Source: an uncultured beta proteobacterium (GTDB lineage: Bacteria; Pseudomonadota; Gammaproteobacteria; Burkholderiales; Burkholderiaceae_A). Taken from it: a DNA stretch of 64,000 nucleotides. The DNA lies in the NCBI GenBank assembly GCA_902586195.1, contig CACIGF010000002.1:1-64000 (forward strand), written 5' to 3'. The notes under the pieces were generated by a model. It did not search any database, had not been told where the DNA came from, and was given only the letters and a program-made list of their open reading frames with translations. Shown in pieces: positions 52,742 through 63,649 of the stretch. Within the stretch, counting starts at the first letter, position 1. Every line of letters starts with the position of its first letter. Made by a program: the position numbers and the translations under genes.

Positions 52742-53233
52742 TTAACTCAATCTATTAACACCATTAACAAATAGGTTAACTTGCAAAAATTTGTATAATA
52801 CGATGGCTACTGAATTACTTAAATTTAAACTCCTGCTTTCCCTTACCATTGGAATCCTCAACAAGTTTTTTTCCGGAAACATTTTTTTTTGAATTTCTGA
52901 TAATCCCTTACTCTCAGCACCAAAAAATAACCAAGCCTCCTCTTCAAGTTTTTTTATCTCGAAGGCTGATCTTTTAGTTTTGGTCGTAAATGCATAGCAT
53001 CGGTCCACATTAGGACTTTCTTTAGTCCAAAACTCTTTCCAATCTACGTGTTTTCGTAATGGGCAAAATTCCTTGTAGTCTAATCCTGCCCTTATCATTT
53101 CACGGTTGTCTAAAAAAAAACCTAAGGGGCCGATCAAATGTAGTTCGGTACCGGTGTTTGCACATAGTCTAATTATGTTTCCAGTATTTCCCGGGATTTC
53201 AGGTTCCACCATTACTACCTTAATACTAGCCAC
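52742..53233 (-). CDS. trmL: tRNA (cytidine(34)-2'-O)-methyltransferase TrmL
   Basis: A SpoU-family (SPOUT) methyltransferase of about 163 residues. Motifs are VEPEIPGNTGNIIRLCANTG, WLFFGAESKGL and IPMVRESRSLNLSNSVAIVLYKF, the knotted SAM-binding region. TrmL methylates the wobble base of tRNA-Leu. The start is GTG at 53233 because GGGAGGAAT directly precedes it. That codon shares one base with the thiE stop (TAGTG), so it is translationally coupled to the thiamine operon. Confidence 0.92.
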   Translation of the reverse strand: MASIKVVMVEPEIPGNTGNIIRLCANTGTELHLIGPLGFFLDNREMIRAGLDYKEFCPLRKHVDWKEFWTKESPNVDRCYAFTTKTKRSAFEIKKLEEEAWLFFGAESKGLSEIQKKMFPEKNLLRIPMVRESRSLNLSNSVAIVLYKFLQVNLFVNGVNRLS

Positions 53234-54201
53234 TATTCCTCCCATCGTTCTTTATATGTAAGAAACGCTTGCTGAGGAGAGACAGAGCTACTAATTCCAT
53301 TTATTAGCGAGATAATTTCCACGCCTGTTTTTTTTACAGACTCTAAATTTTTAAGATTAATCCCTCCAATAGCCACAAGAGGTTTTGGCAATATTCTGAC
53401 CCAATAACTCAAGTTTCTTATTCCCTGTGGCAACCACGGCATTTTCTTTACACGAGTTTGAAAAATTGGCCCGCAGGCAATATAACTCGGTGAGAGGTGC
53501 AGGGCACAGCTAACCTCCCAAAAACTATGTGTAGATATACCGAGCCTCAATCCGTTTGATCGAAGTGTCGAAATATCAGCATTTTTAATATCCTCCTGTC
53601 CCAGATGAACTCCATATGCACCACTTTCTATAGCAGCTTCCCAATAATCATTAATTATCAGTTTTGAAAAGGAGTACTTTTTTGAAATTTCTACAGCTTT
53701 CTTAACTAGGACAAGAATATCACTTTGTGATTTGTTCTTTACTCTAAATTGAATTAATGAAGCTCCAGTATCGAGAAGCTTTTTTAAATATTCAAGGTTG
53801 TCAACAATAGGATAAATTGTCCGTCCTGAGCAATTCAAAGGTTGGAAAGCTTTGTCACAATGATTGTAGTCAGAACTGTCTTTTCTATCTTCTTGATTAA
53901 TTTGCCTAAATAATGACGAGGTTGGTAAATAGTTGGATCTTACAACTGATTCTTCTGGGCTTAATCCATGTTTTTTTCCTCTGGCAATCATCACACTAAT
54001 AATAGATGAGTCTTCCTCAATGAATCCTTTTTGTTGAGACCACAAAAAACCTTTTTTTAAATCATCAAAATTAAGTTCTTCCTTTGGCTGAATTATTCCA
54101 CGAAAAAACTGCCAGTCCGCAATAAGAGTAAATCTTTCTTCACCACTTTTTTTTTCCTTAACATAGAATTTACCTCGTTTTGTTTGCTCAATAATTTTCA
54201 T
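53233..54201 (-). CDS. thiE: Thiamine-phosphate synthase ThiE with N-terminal extension
   Basis: About 322 residues, about 110 longer than a standard ThiE. The C-terminal two thirds carry the TIM-barrel motifs YPIVDNLEYL, LIQFRVKNKS, INDYWEAAIESGAYGVHLGQEDI, LGISTHSFWE, IACGPIFQTRVKKMPWLPQG and LVAIGGIN, so the enzyme should be active in joining HMP-PP and HET-P. The N-terminal about 125 residues have no motif I can name, but similar extended ThiE proteins occur in betaproteobacteria (from memory). A TTG at 54225 would overlap thiG; the ATG at 54201 is preferred. It is the penultimate gene of the thi operon. Confidence 0.9.
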   Translation of the reverse strand: MKIIEQTKRGKFYVKEKKSGEERFTLIADWQFFRGIIQPKEELNFDDLKKGFLWSQQKGFIEEDSSIISVMIARGKKHGLSPEESVVRSNYLPTSSLFRQINQEDRKDSSDYNHCDKAFQPLNCSGRTIYPIVDNLEYLKKLLDTGASLIQFRVKNKSQSDILVLVKKAVEISKKYSFSKLIINDYWEAAIESGAYGVHLGQEDIKNADISTLRSNGLRLGISTHSFWEVSCALHLSPSYIACGPIFQTRVKKMPWLPQGIRNLSYWVRILPKPLVAIGGINLKNLESVKKTGVEIISLINGISSSVSPQQAFLTYKERWEE

Positions 54202-54217
54202 TGTTACTAAGAATAGT

Positions 54218-55003
54218 TCATTCAAATATATTGGTACTTATATCAGTTGTAGCTGTTGCCATAGACTGAGGCTGAATTAAACCAGCTTCAAATCCTTTTC
54301 GGCCAGCGTTTACCGCATGGGAAAATGCTATTGCCATTTTTACAGGATTACTTGATTGCGAAACAGCAGAATTTAATAGAACCGCGTCATACCCAATCTC
54401 CATTGCTTGACAAGCATGAGATGGTTTCCCTATACCTGCATCAACAACCATAGTTATTTTCGGAAATTTTTCCCGTAGGCGTTTCAACGACTCAATATTT
54501 AATAAACCCTGGCCTGATCCAATTGGAGATCCCCATGGCATCAACACTTTACATCCCTCTCCAACTAATGCCTCCGCCACTACAGTATCTTCGGTACAGA
54601 ACGGGAAGACACTTATTCCTTTTTTGATAAGAATTTTAGTAGCAGCTAACAATTCAAACGGATCAGGTTGGAGACTATAATCATCTCCAACAACTTCTAA
54701 TTTGATTCGATTAGTTTCAAACAATTCACAAGCTATCTCAGCTACTTTAACAGCTTCCCTTGCGGTTTTGCATCCAGCTGTATTCGGTAATATGGGTATA
54801 CCAGAGCTCAATATTTCGTCAAACCACAAACGACCAGGGTTCAACGATTTTCCTACTATTCGTTTTACCCCCATAGTAACCAAAGAAGCGCCCGATTGCT
54901 TTAATGCTCTTTTTAATTCATCTGGCGAACTATATCCAGACGAACCGAGAAACAATCGACTCGGTAGCTTTAACTCACCTATTTTAAAATAATCCACCAC
55001 CAA
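54218..55003 (-). CDS. thiG: Thiazole synthase ThiG
   Basis: A 261-residue TIM-barrel enzyme that builds the thiazole phosphate of thiamine from DXP, ThiS-thiocarboxylate and the glycine imine. Motifs are SRLFLGSSGYSSPDELKRAL, LPNTAGCKTAREAVKVAEIA, KLEVVGDD, LMPWGSPIGSGQGL and VVDAGIGKPSHACQAMEIG. The start is uncertain among TTG, GTG and GTG at 55003, 55000 and 54997. AAAGGA lies just upstream. It lies between thiS and thiE. Confidence 0.97.
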   Translation of the reverse strand: MVVDYFKIGELKLPSRLFLGSSGYSSPDELKRALKQSGASLVTMGVKRIVGKSLNPGRLWFDEILSSGIPILPNTAGCKTAREAVKVAEIACELFETNRIKLEVVGDDYSLQPDPFELLAATKILIKKGISVFPFCTEDTVVAEALVGEGCKVLMPWGSPIGSGQGLLNIESLKRLREKFPKITMVVDAGIGKPSHACQAMEIGYDAVLLNSAVSQSSNPVKMAIAFSHAVNAGRKGFEAGLIQPQSMATATTDISTNIFE

Positions 55004-55019
55004 TTAATCCTTTAAACTT

Positions 55020-55229
55020 TTATCCGCCCGTTATTGGCCCAAAAATATTAATCTGATCCTTTTCATTCAGTACTTTATCTTTTCTTTTATCTTTTAAGAT
55101 CAAGTCTGCGTTTACCGAAGTAGCTAAATTTCTGGTATCTACCTTTTCATTATTTAAGAAATCCTCCAGCGTAGTTTTTTCATCAATAACGAACATTTTA
55201 TCTCCAAATTTTATATTTATTTTTTTCAT
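55020..55229 (-). CDS. thiS: Sulfur carrier protein ThiS
   Basis: A 69-residue ubiquitin-like protein, starting MKKINIKFGDKMF and ending in the required Gly-Gly (IFGPITGG) that is thiocarboxylated. The start is set at the ATG at 55229, which overlaps the thiO stop (ATGA); a longer reading into thiO is a shadow. The gene order thiO-thiS-thiG-thiE is the betaproteobacterial one (from memory). Confidence 0.95.
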   Translation of the reverse strand: MKKINIKFGDKMFVIDEKTTLEDFLNNEKVDTRNLATSVNADLILKDKRKDKVLNEKDQINIFGPITGG

Positions 55230-56287
55230 TGGGTAAAAGCAGGATCGGAAAGTGGAATGTTTAAGTTCGAAAATACCTCTAATAACAAAGCAGGTGCAAT
55301 AAGCCAACCATGTCGAAATAAACCATTAACATGCACTAAATTTTCCTTGATCTGAAAAAAAGGTTGGTTATTAAAAGAGGCGGGTCTTAAATTTACGTCC
55401 GTTGACAATATCCTGGCTTCACTTAACTCTGGAAAGACATACTGAGCAACGGTTAACAAGTCTACGGCGCTCTGTAGCGATATTGGTGATAAGTCCTGCG
55501 ATTCTATTTCAGTAGAGCCGACTACAATTCGCCGATTTTCATGCGGAACGATATAGATCTTGAATCGTGGATGTAAAAAACGAACCGGGTGACTAAGGCA
55601 AAAATTGGACGGTGGGTCTAGTATTACCACCTCTCCTCTCACCCCTCTAATTCCAACGTCAGTTGCTCCAACACCTCGCACATCAAAGACGAAATCATAA
55701 TTAGTAAACATTTTTTCTGTTTTTATCCATCCAGGACCAAAGTCCTCTACCAGTGTATTAAAATGCCAAACTGATTTTTCTGAAAGCTTCTTGGTTGCAA
55801 CAACTAATGCATTCAAAGCTCGTGAAGGGTATATCTGACCTTCATCTGGAACAATCCAACAAATAAGTTTCTCAGATAGATTTGGTTCCAATGTATTTTT
55901 TTCATCCTTAGATAATGGTAGTCCTTTAAACCCAATTTTATTGAATAAACGTCTAGCATTACCCATTTGCGCGGGGGAAGAAACAAAAAGATTCCCTTTT
56001 AAAAAAAGACCTAGACCCTCATCAATAATTTTCTTTATTTTTCTATCAAGACAACTCCATAAATTTAAGGACTTTGCTCCAAGTTCAAAAATAATATTTC
56101 CGCCGGAATCTTTTTCAGAAATTGGGCTAAGTAATCCTGCAGAAGTGAAAGCGGCTGCCCTTAAAATGGATAAACCTGGATTTTCAGGTGTCTTTTCATA
56201 AACTTCTACTGTATGCCCAGATTCAGTTAGGACAAACGCTGCCAATCTACCCAGGAGGCCTCCGCCCACAATACCAATTTTCTTCAT
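55226..56287 (-). CDS. thiO: Glycine oxidase ThiO
   Basis: A 353-residue FAD-dependent D-amino-acid-oxidase-family protein. The dinucleotide motif is IGIVGGGLLGRLAAFVLTESGHTVEVYEK at the N-terminus. Later segments are FDVRGVGATD, GVRGEVVILDPP and HENRRIVVGSTE, then VNGLFRHGWLIAPAL near the end, typical of ThiO. It supplies dehydroglycine for thiazole formation. Position after thiC and before thiS supports ThiO over other oxidases. Confidence 0.92.
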   Translation of the reverse strand: MKKIGIVGGGLLGRLAAFVLTESGHTVEVYEKTPENPGLSILRAAAFTSAGLLSPISEKDSGGNIIFELGAKSLNLWSCLDRKIKKIIDEGLGLFLKGNLFVSSPAQMGNARRLFNKIGFKGLPLSKDEKNTLEPNLSEKLICWIVPDEGQIYPSRALNALVVATKKLSEKSVWHFNTLVEDFGPGWIKTEKMFTNYDFVFDVRGVGATDVGIRGVRGEVVILDPPSNFCLSHPVRFLHPRFKIYIVPHENRRIVVGSTEIESQDLSPISLQSAVDLLTVAQYVFPELSEARILSTDVNLRPASFNNQPFFQIKENLVHVNGLFRHGWLIAPALLLEVFSNLNIPLSDPAFTQ

Positions 56288-56294
56288 GCCAATC

Positions 56295-59110
<2,816 letters not shown>

Positions 59111-59226
59111 ATTAGTGCGCTAAAGATCAGAGAATCTTTACGTTAGCATATTCCGAATCAGATCCTAAGCGATTATCGCAACCCAATAAATAAAGTGGGC
59201 CAGGCAATATTTACGCCTATGAAAAA
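59111..59226 (-). promoter_or_regulatory. thiD leader with TPP-riboswitch-like element
   Basis: The 116 bases before thiD contain, on the minus strand, GATCTGATTCGGAATATGC followed by TAACGTAAAGA. This resembles the TPP aptamer segment CCTGATCTGGATAATGCCAGCGTAGGGA. The 5' CTGAGA box is not recognisable. A hairpin TAAAGAT/ATCTTTA (59131-59150) follows directly, about 20 bases before the start codon. It is either a diverged TPP riboswitch or a chance match. Its position at the head of a thi operon favours the former. Confidence 0.4.
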
Positions 59227-59559
59227 TCACTTCCCAAATTTATAAAATGTTTGATTTAGATATTTTGAAACGTCGGTATATTCTTCTTCGAACCAGCCTA
59301 AACCATTGTTAGTTGCACAAAACTCAACCATGGAATATAAAGCTTTTGAAGATTTAATTTTCCTCAAATCTTCATCGTAAATATCATCCCCCTTCCCATT
59401 AGGAAACATGGAGTCGTGACAGCTACTACAATTTTCACCATGTAGAACATTTCCGTTTTTTGTATTTCCTTCATCAAAAGGAGCAGCTAAACTAGCAGAA
59501 CTTATAACGAAGAGAATCACAGATTTTAAAAACAGGAAACGTTTAATTGATGCAGTCAT
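59227..59559 (-). CDS. Small exported monoheme c-type cytochrome
   Basis: About 110 residues. It has a signal peptide (SIKRFLFLKSVILFVISSASLA-AP) and a single heme-binding motif CSSCH in the segment NVLHGENCSSCHDSMFPNGKGDD, with a candidate methionine ligand nearby. The C-terminal half is helical (SMVEFCATNNGLGWFEEEYTDVSKYLNQ). The start is the ATG at 59559, preceded by GAGGGG. It follows soxZ after 109 bases on the same strand, so a role as electron acceptor in sulfur oxidation is likely (inference). Maturation requires the Ccm system. It is not a SoxX or SoxA by motif. Confidence 0.85.
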   Translation of the reverse strand: MTASIKRFLFLKSVILFVISSASLAAPFDEGNTKNGNVLHGENCSSCHDSMFPNGKGDDIYDEDLRKIKSSKALYSMVEFCATNNGLGWFEEEYTDVSKYLNQTFYKFGK

Positions 59560-59668
59560 ATCAGTACCCCTCAAATCAGAAAATTTTTTGTCATCGCATC
59601 TGATAGCGGTGAGCAATCTACCAGCCATGAAATTTTGTTACACGATAGTTATGCAGAATGTTGCACTG

Positions 59669-59983
59669 TCAAGCCTTTACCAGATCTTCATCAACCCTTT
59701 TTACACCCCGATTATCAACCCATGAGACCTTAACAGTATCACCAGCTTTTCCCGAAAAGTTGCATCTAAAATACGGGTTTTTAGATACAAGCGGACCAAT
59801 ATACCCAACAAGAATCGACTCATTATTTAAGTAAACGCGAAATTCTTTTATAAACCAGGCTGGAACCGTTTCTCCGGTCTTGTCGTTTTTTCTAAAACCC
59901 GATTCCATATCGTGACGCATAAGCATCCGAAAGTCTACAATGCCATCAACAACCTTAGCGCGGATTTTTGTTGGCTTAGTCAT
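59669..59983 (-). CDS. soxZ: Thiosulfate-oxidation carrier subunit SoxZ
   Basis: A 104-residue SoxZ. Family landmarks are IRAKVVDGIVDFRMLMRHDMESGFRK, PAWFIKEFRVYLN, NPYFRCNFSGKAGDTVKVSWVDN. It forms a heterodimer with SoxY in the periplasm and is usually carried out with SoxY because it has no signal peptide, as here. It lies 3 bases after soxY. No soxXAB or soxCD is in the window. Confidence 0.96.
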   Translation of the reverse strand: MTKPTKIRAKVVDGIVDFRMLMRHDMESGFRKNDKTGETVPAWFIKEFRVYLNNESILVGYIGPLVSKNPYFRCNFSGKAGDTVKVSWVDNRGVKRVDEDLVKA

Positions 59984-59986
59984 ATC

Positions 59987-60460
59987 TTAACTACCACATC
60001 CCCCTAAAACTACTTTGACATGCCTGGTATTCATGAAATATGTCTCACCTGCCTTGACCAGGGCAACTAAGTCAGAAGTTTCCGCCATCTTAATTTTCGT
60101 TCCCAACTTCAACTGTTCTAATTTTTTTATCTCGAAATAACCCGCCAGCACGCTTGGGTTTTTATCGACAAGAAACGCGACAGCATCTATATTAGGAATA
60201 GAGCTTTCAATACCAATACCGACATAGGCACCGTTTTCCGCCGTATCTGGTGCTTGTAAAACAACTCTTTGATCCACTAGTGGTTTACCAACTCCCATTG
60301 CCGCAAAAGTTTCCTTTACTGTCCTTCCATTTTCAAACCAACTCTGTTGCCATGCCTTATCCTTCCCGGTAGCAAGCCCACCTGCGGGAAAAAAGCCTAG
60401 TCCGAGAAGCGCTAAAACTGTAGTACTGTCAATCAAAAATATTCTTCTATTTTTTTTCAC
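59987..60460 (-). CDS. soxY: Thiosulfate-oxidation carrier subunit SoxY
   Basis: A 157-residue carrier. A twin-arginine-like signal (KKNRRIFLIDS) at the N-terminus leads a hydrophobic stretch. The mature protein shows DTAENGAYVGIGIES, typical SoxY body segments, and ends HVKVVLGGCGS, where the cysteine of the GGCG(G) C-terminus carries the sulfur intermediate. The last glycine is replaced by serine. The start is GTG at 60460 because AGAGG lies 5 bases upstream. It is next to fba, upstream on the same strand. Confidence 0.95.
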   Translation of the reverse strand: MKKNRRIFLIDSTTVLALLGLGFFPAGGLATGKDKAWQQSWFENGRTVKETFAAMGVGKPLVDQRVVLQAPDTAENGAYVGIGIESSIPNIDAVAFLVDKNPSVLAGYFEIKKLEQLKLGTKIKMAETSDLVALVKAGETYFMNTRHVKVVLGGCGS

Positions 60461-60505
60461 GCAGACCTCTTTCAACTCAGTCAATTATAACTTGAATAAA
60501 AAATT

Positions 60506-61570
60506 TTAGTTCACAACAGATTTTAATTGACCTTTTAAGTATTTTTCTGACATTAAGTCCAAGGAAATAACTTTGATTTTCGGTGCCTGGCCGGCTGTAC
60601 CAAAAGCTTCCAATCTTGCTTTACATATATTGTAGGCAGCTTCTCTGGCCACTTTCAAATATCCTCTTGGATCAAATTCGGCAGATTTTTCGAACAAGAA
60701 CTTCCGTATTGCTCCAGTCATTGCAAGCCTTATATCCGTATCAATATTTATTTTCCTAACTCCATTTTTTATTCCTTCCACAATTTCTTCAACGGGAACC
60801 CCATATGTCTCTTTAATATTGCCACCAAATTCCCTAATAAGTTTTAATAATTCTTGCGGAACGCTAGATGAGCCGTGCATAACTAAGTGAGTATTTGGAA
60901 TTCGTTGATTAATCTGCCGTACTCTATCAATTGCAAGAATATCACCCGTAGGTGGTCTAGAAAACTTGTACGCTCCATGACTAGTTCCAATAGCGATTGC
61001 AAGAGCATCCACATTGGTGGCTTTGACAAAATTCGCAGCCTCCTCGGGATCAGTTAGCAACTGCTTTTCATCCAAAATACCGTCTGCCCCTACTCCATCC
61101 TCCTCACCAGCCTCACCAGTTTCGAGCGAACCTAGGCAACCTAGTTCGCCTTCAACTGAGACCCCTACGGGATGAGCTAACTCTACGACTTTTCTTGTCA
61201 TATTTACATTGTAATCGTATGACGCAGGTGTCTTCCCATCCTCTCGTAAAGAGCCATCCATCATCACACTACTAAAACCACTGCGTATTGACTTGATACA
61301 AACATCTGGAGACACTCCGTGATCCTGATGCATACAAACAGGAATATCAGGGAATTGCTCAATAGCGGCTTCAATAAGTTTTCTCAAAAACGGCTCTCCA
61401 GCGTATTTCCTTGCGCCAGCACTTGCTTGCAATATAACTGGACTAGAGCAATCACTAGCGGCCTGCATAATAGCCTGAATTTGCTCCAAATTATTAACAT
61501 TGAACGCAGGCACCCCATAATCATTTTCTGCAGCATGGTCAAGCAGCTGTCGTAACGCGATTAGTGCCAT
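60506..61570 (-). CDS. fba: Fructose-bisphosphate aldolase class II (Calvin type)
   Basis: A 354-residue class II aldolase. Motifs are [36 protein letters not shown] (zinc and catalytic site), [34 protein letters not shown] and [16 protein letters not shown]. The length and the long insertion after GELG match the fructose-1,6-bisphosphate aldolase subfamily of CO2-fixing proteobacteria (CbbA). It lies directly after prk (51-base gap), which supports a Calvin-cycle role. Confidence 0.96.
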   Translation of the reverse strand: MALIALRQLLDHAAENDYGVPAFNVNNLEQIQAIMQAASDCSSPVILQASAGARKYAGEPFLRKLIEAAIEQFPDIPVCMHQDHGVSPDVCIKSIRSGFSSVMMDGSLREDGKTPASYDYNVNMTRKVVELAHPVGVSVEGELGCLGSLETGEAGEEDGVGADGILDEKQLLTDPEEAANFVKATNVDALAIAIGTSHGAYKFSRPPTGDILAIDRVRQINQRIPNTHLVMHGSSSVPQELLKLIREFGGNIKETYGVPVEEIVEGIKNGVRKINIDTDIRLAMTGAIRKFLFEKSAEFDPRGYLKVAREAAYNICKARLEAFGTAGQAPKIKVISLDLMSEKYLKGQLKSVVN

Positions 61571-61621
61571 AAAATTTCCCTAGTTTTTTTCTATGCAACA
61601 TTCTCTAATAATACTGCAAAT

Positions 61622-62491
61622 TTAGCCCTTCTTGCTATCCATCATTCTCAAAACCATCGGTGTGAAAATTAGCTGCATAGCTAGCCCCATTTTACCACCA
61701 GGAACGGCAAGTACATTAGGTCGTGTCATCGATGAGCCAGACAACATGGAGAGAAGATAAGGAAAATCGATGCCCTTTGGATCAGAGAAGCGGATAACAA
61801 CTATGGACTCATCAGCGGAAGGAATATCTCTAGCGACAAATGGGTTTGATGTATCAACCAAAGGCACTCGTTGAAAATTCACATGAGTCCTTGAAAATTG
61901 AGGAATTATATGTTTCACATAGTCCGGCATTCTCCTCAAAATCGTATCGACAATAGCATCCTGAGAGTAACCTCTGGTAGTCTTATCTCTATGAAGCTTT
62001 TGAATCCACTCTAGGTTGATAATTGGCACTACGCCGACAAGCAAGTCAACATGTTTCGCAATATCAAAGTCGTTGTGGGCATAACCACCATGTAAACCTT
62101 CATAAAATAAAAGGTCTGTATCTATCATTATCTCTTCCCAAGGTGTAAATGTACCCTCCGCTTGTTTATAAAAGGCAGCTTCATCTGAGTTATGTAAGTA
62201 GCGCCTAAATTTTCCAGTGCCTGTTTCAGCGTAGTTTTGGAAGAGACTTTCAAGTTCGTCTAGAAGATTAGCCGCAGGTCCAAAATGACTAAAGTTTTTG
62301 TTACCTCTTTTTTCAGCAGCCCGCATGGCCTGATTCATCTCATCCCTAGTAAATCTGTGAAAAGAATCACCATGTATAATTTGAACTCTAATTTTTTCCC
62401 TTCTAAATATGTGTCTAAAACTGTGCAGTACAGTTGATGTGCCAGCGCCAGAGGAGCCTGTAATTGCAACTATCGGATGTTTTTTTGACAT
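61622..62491 (-). CDS. prk: Phosphoribulokinase (proteobacterial type)
   Basis: A 289-residue kinase that makes ribulose-1,5-bisphosphate. The P-loop is ITGSSGAGTSTV, the substrate segments are HGDSFHRFTRDEM and NKNFSHFGPAANLLDEL, and the catalytic acidic region is LLFYEGLHGGYAHNDFD. These and the length define the class I (octameric, proteobacterial) PRK. Its ATG shares a base with the fbp stop (TAATG), so the two are translationally coupled. The gene name cbbP applies equally. This is the strongest single marker for autotrophy here, though RuBisCO is not in the window. Confidence 0.97.
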   Translation of the reverse strand: MSKKHPIVAITGSSGAGTSTVLHSFRHIFRREKIRVQIIHGDSFHRFTRDEMNQAMRAAEKRGNKNFSHFGPAANLLDELESLFQNYAETGTGKFRRYLHNSDEAAFYKQAEGTFTPWEEIMIDTDLLFYEGLHGGYAHNDFDIAKHVDLLVGVVPIINLEWIQKLHRDKTTRGYSQDAIVDTILRRMPDYVKHIIPQFSRTHVNFQRVPLVDTSNPFVARDIPSADESIVVIRFSDPKGIDFPYLLSMLSGSSMTRPNVLAVPGGKMGLAMQLIFTPMVLRMMDSKKG

Positions 62492-63543
62492 TACTTACGA
62501 TCCACGAAAAGTGAACGCTCTCTAAACAGTGGCGAGTCAAACTCTAGCTCTCCAGAGTCAAATTTTTCATAGTATCCGATAATTTTCTCAACCTCATCTG
62601 CAGCACCCATGATCACTGGAGTTCTCTGATGATAATTCTCAGGACGAATTTCTAATATTCTTTCTCTTCCTGTCGAAGCTTTCCCACCTGCCCTTTCGAT
62701 GATGAGTGCCATAGGATTGGCCTCATACATTAATCGCAACCTGCCAGCCTTTTGAGGTAATTTATTATCTTTTGGATACATAAAAATGCCCCCTCGCATT
62801 AGAACTCTATGAATATCGGCTACCATGCTTCCGCACCAGCGCATATTAAAGTTTTTTCCCCTTTGTCCTTCAGAGCCCTCATTACACTCCTTGATGTACT
62901 TTTGTACGGGTGGCTCCCAAAATCTATGATTGCTCGAATTTATAGCATACTCAGACGATTCCCGTGTGATTCGCAAGTTGGGATGAGTGAGCAAAAACTC
63001 ATTTAAATTTTCATCTAACGTGAATGAAGTAACTTCATTGCCTACTGTTAAGACAAGCATAGTAGAAGGACCGTATGTACTGTAACCAGCAGCAATCTGT
63101 TCCGAGCCCGAGCTTAACAAATCTAATTCATTATCTGACCGTCTCTTTGTTTTATATACCGAAAAAATTGACCCAACTATTCCATTCACATCTATGTTTG
63201 AAGAACCATCCAACGGATCAAAAAAAATAACATACCCTTCTTCACGACTTTCGTTCACGAGTATTGGAAATTCATTTTCTTCTGAGACCAAGGCAATGAT
63301 TGAATCAATTTTTGATAAAGACTCGATAAAAATTTCATTAGACCTTACGTCAAGTTTTTTTTGAACTTCTCCTTGTATATTTTGCGTCCCCATGTTTCCC
63401 AAATGCCCTCCTATAGCTCCTTGGTGAGTTGCCTTAGCAATGTCACCAATGCAGCTAGCCAATGTAGTTAGGACCACTTTTAAATCCATTGAGTTTGAAG
63501 TATTCGCAACTTCATTTTTTATAAAAACTGAAAATTTTTCCAA
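62491..63543 (-). CDS. fbp: Fructose-1,6-bisphosphatase class I
   Basis: About 350 residues. Motifs are ALVSEENEFPILV-like (IIALVSEENEFPI), VIFFDPLDGSSNIDVNGIVGSIFSVY (metal and phosphate site), AAGYSTYGPSTMLVLT, RWCGSMVADIHRVLMRGGIFMYP and GRLRLMYEANPMALIIERAGGKAS, covering the whole enzyme. TTG at 63543 is preferred over a TTG five codons upstream because AGAGGTG lies at the right distance. First gene of the fbp-prk-fba unit, divergent from the DUF442-like gene. Confidence 0.96.
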   Translation of the reverse strand: MEKFSVFIKNEVANTSNSMDLKVVLTTLASCIGDIAKATHQGAIGGHLGNMGTQNIQGEVQKKLDVRSNEIFIESLSKIDSIIALVSEENEFPILVNESREEGYVIFFDPLDGSSNIDVNGIVGSIFSVYKTKRRSDNELDLLSSGSEQIAAGYSTYGPSTMLVLTVGNEVTSFTLDENLNEFLLTHPNLRITRESSEYAINSSNHRFWEPPVQKYIKECNEGSEGQRGKNFNMRWCGSMVADIHRVLMRGGIFMYPKDNKLPQKAGRLRLMYEANPMALIIERAGGKASTGRERILEIRPENYHQRTPVIMGAADEVEKIIGYYEKFDSGELEFDSPLFRERSLFVDRK

Positions 63544-63649
63544 ACACACCTCTTTCAAAAAGTTCTAAGGGTTTACGCCGTTAATCAACATGCAAAATAT
63601 TCGCTATTTATGTATACTCATGACTATTATTCCGTATGAGAGACGATCT

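Noticed and set aside
55020..55307. thiS as a 95-residue protein
   Set aside because: The extra N-terminal residues are read from the end of thiO in another frame. The ATG at 55229 fits the ThiS family and overlaps the thiO stop.
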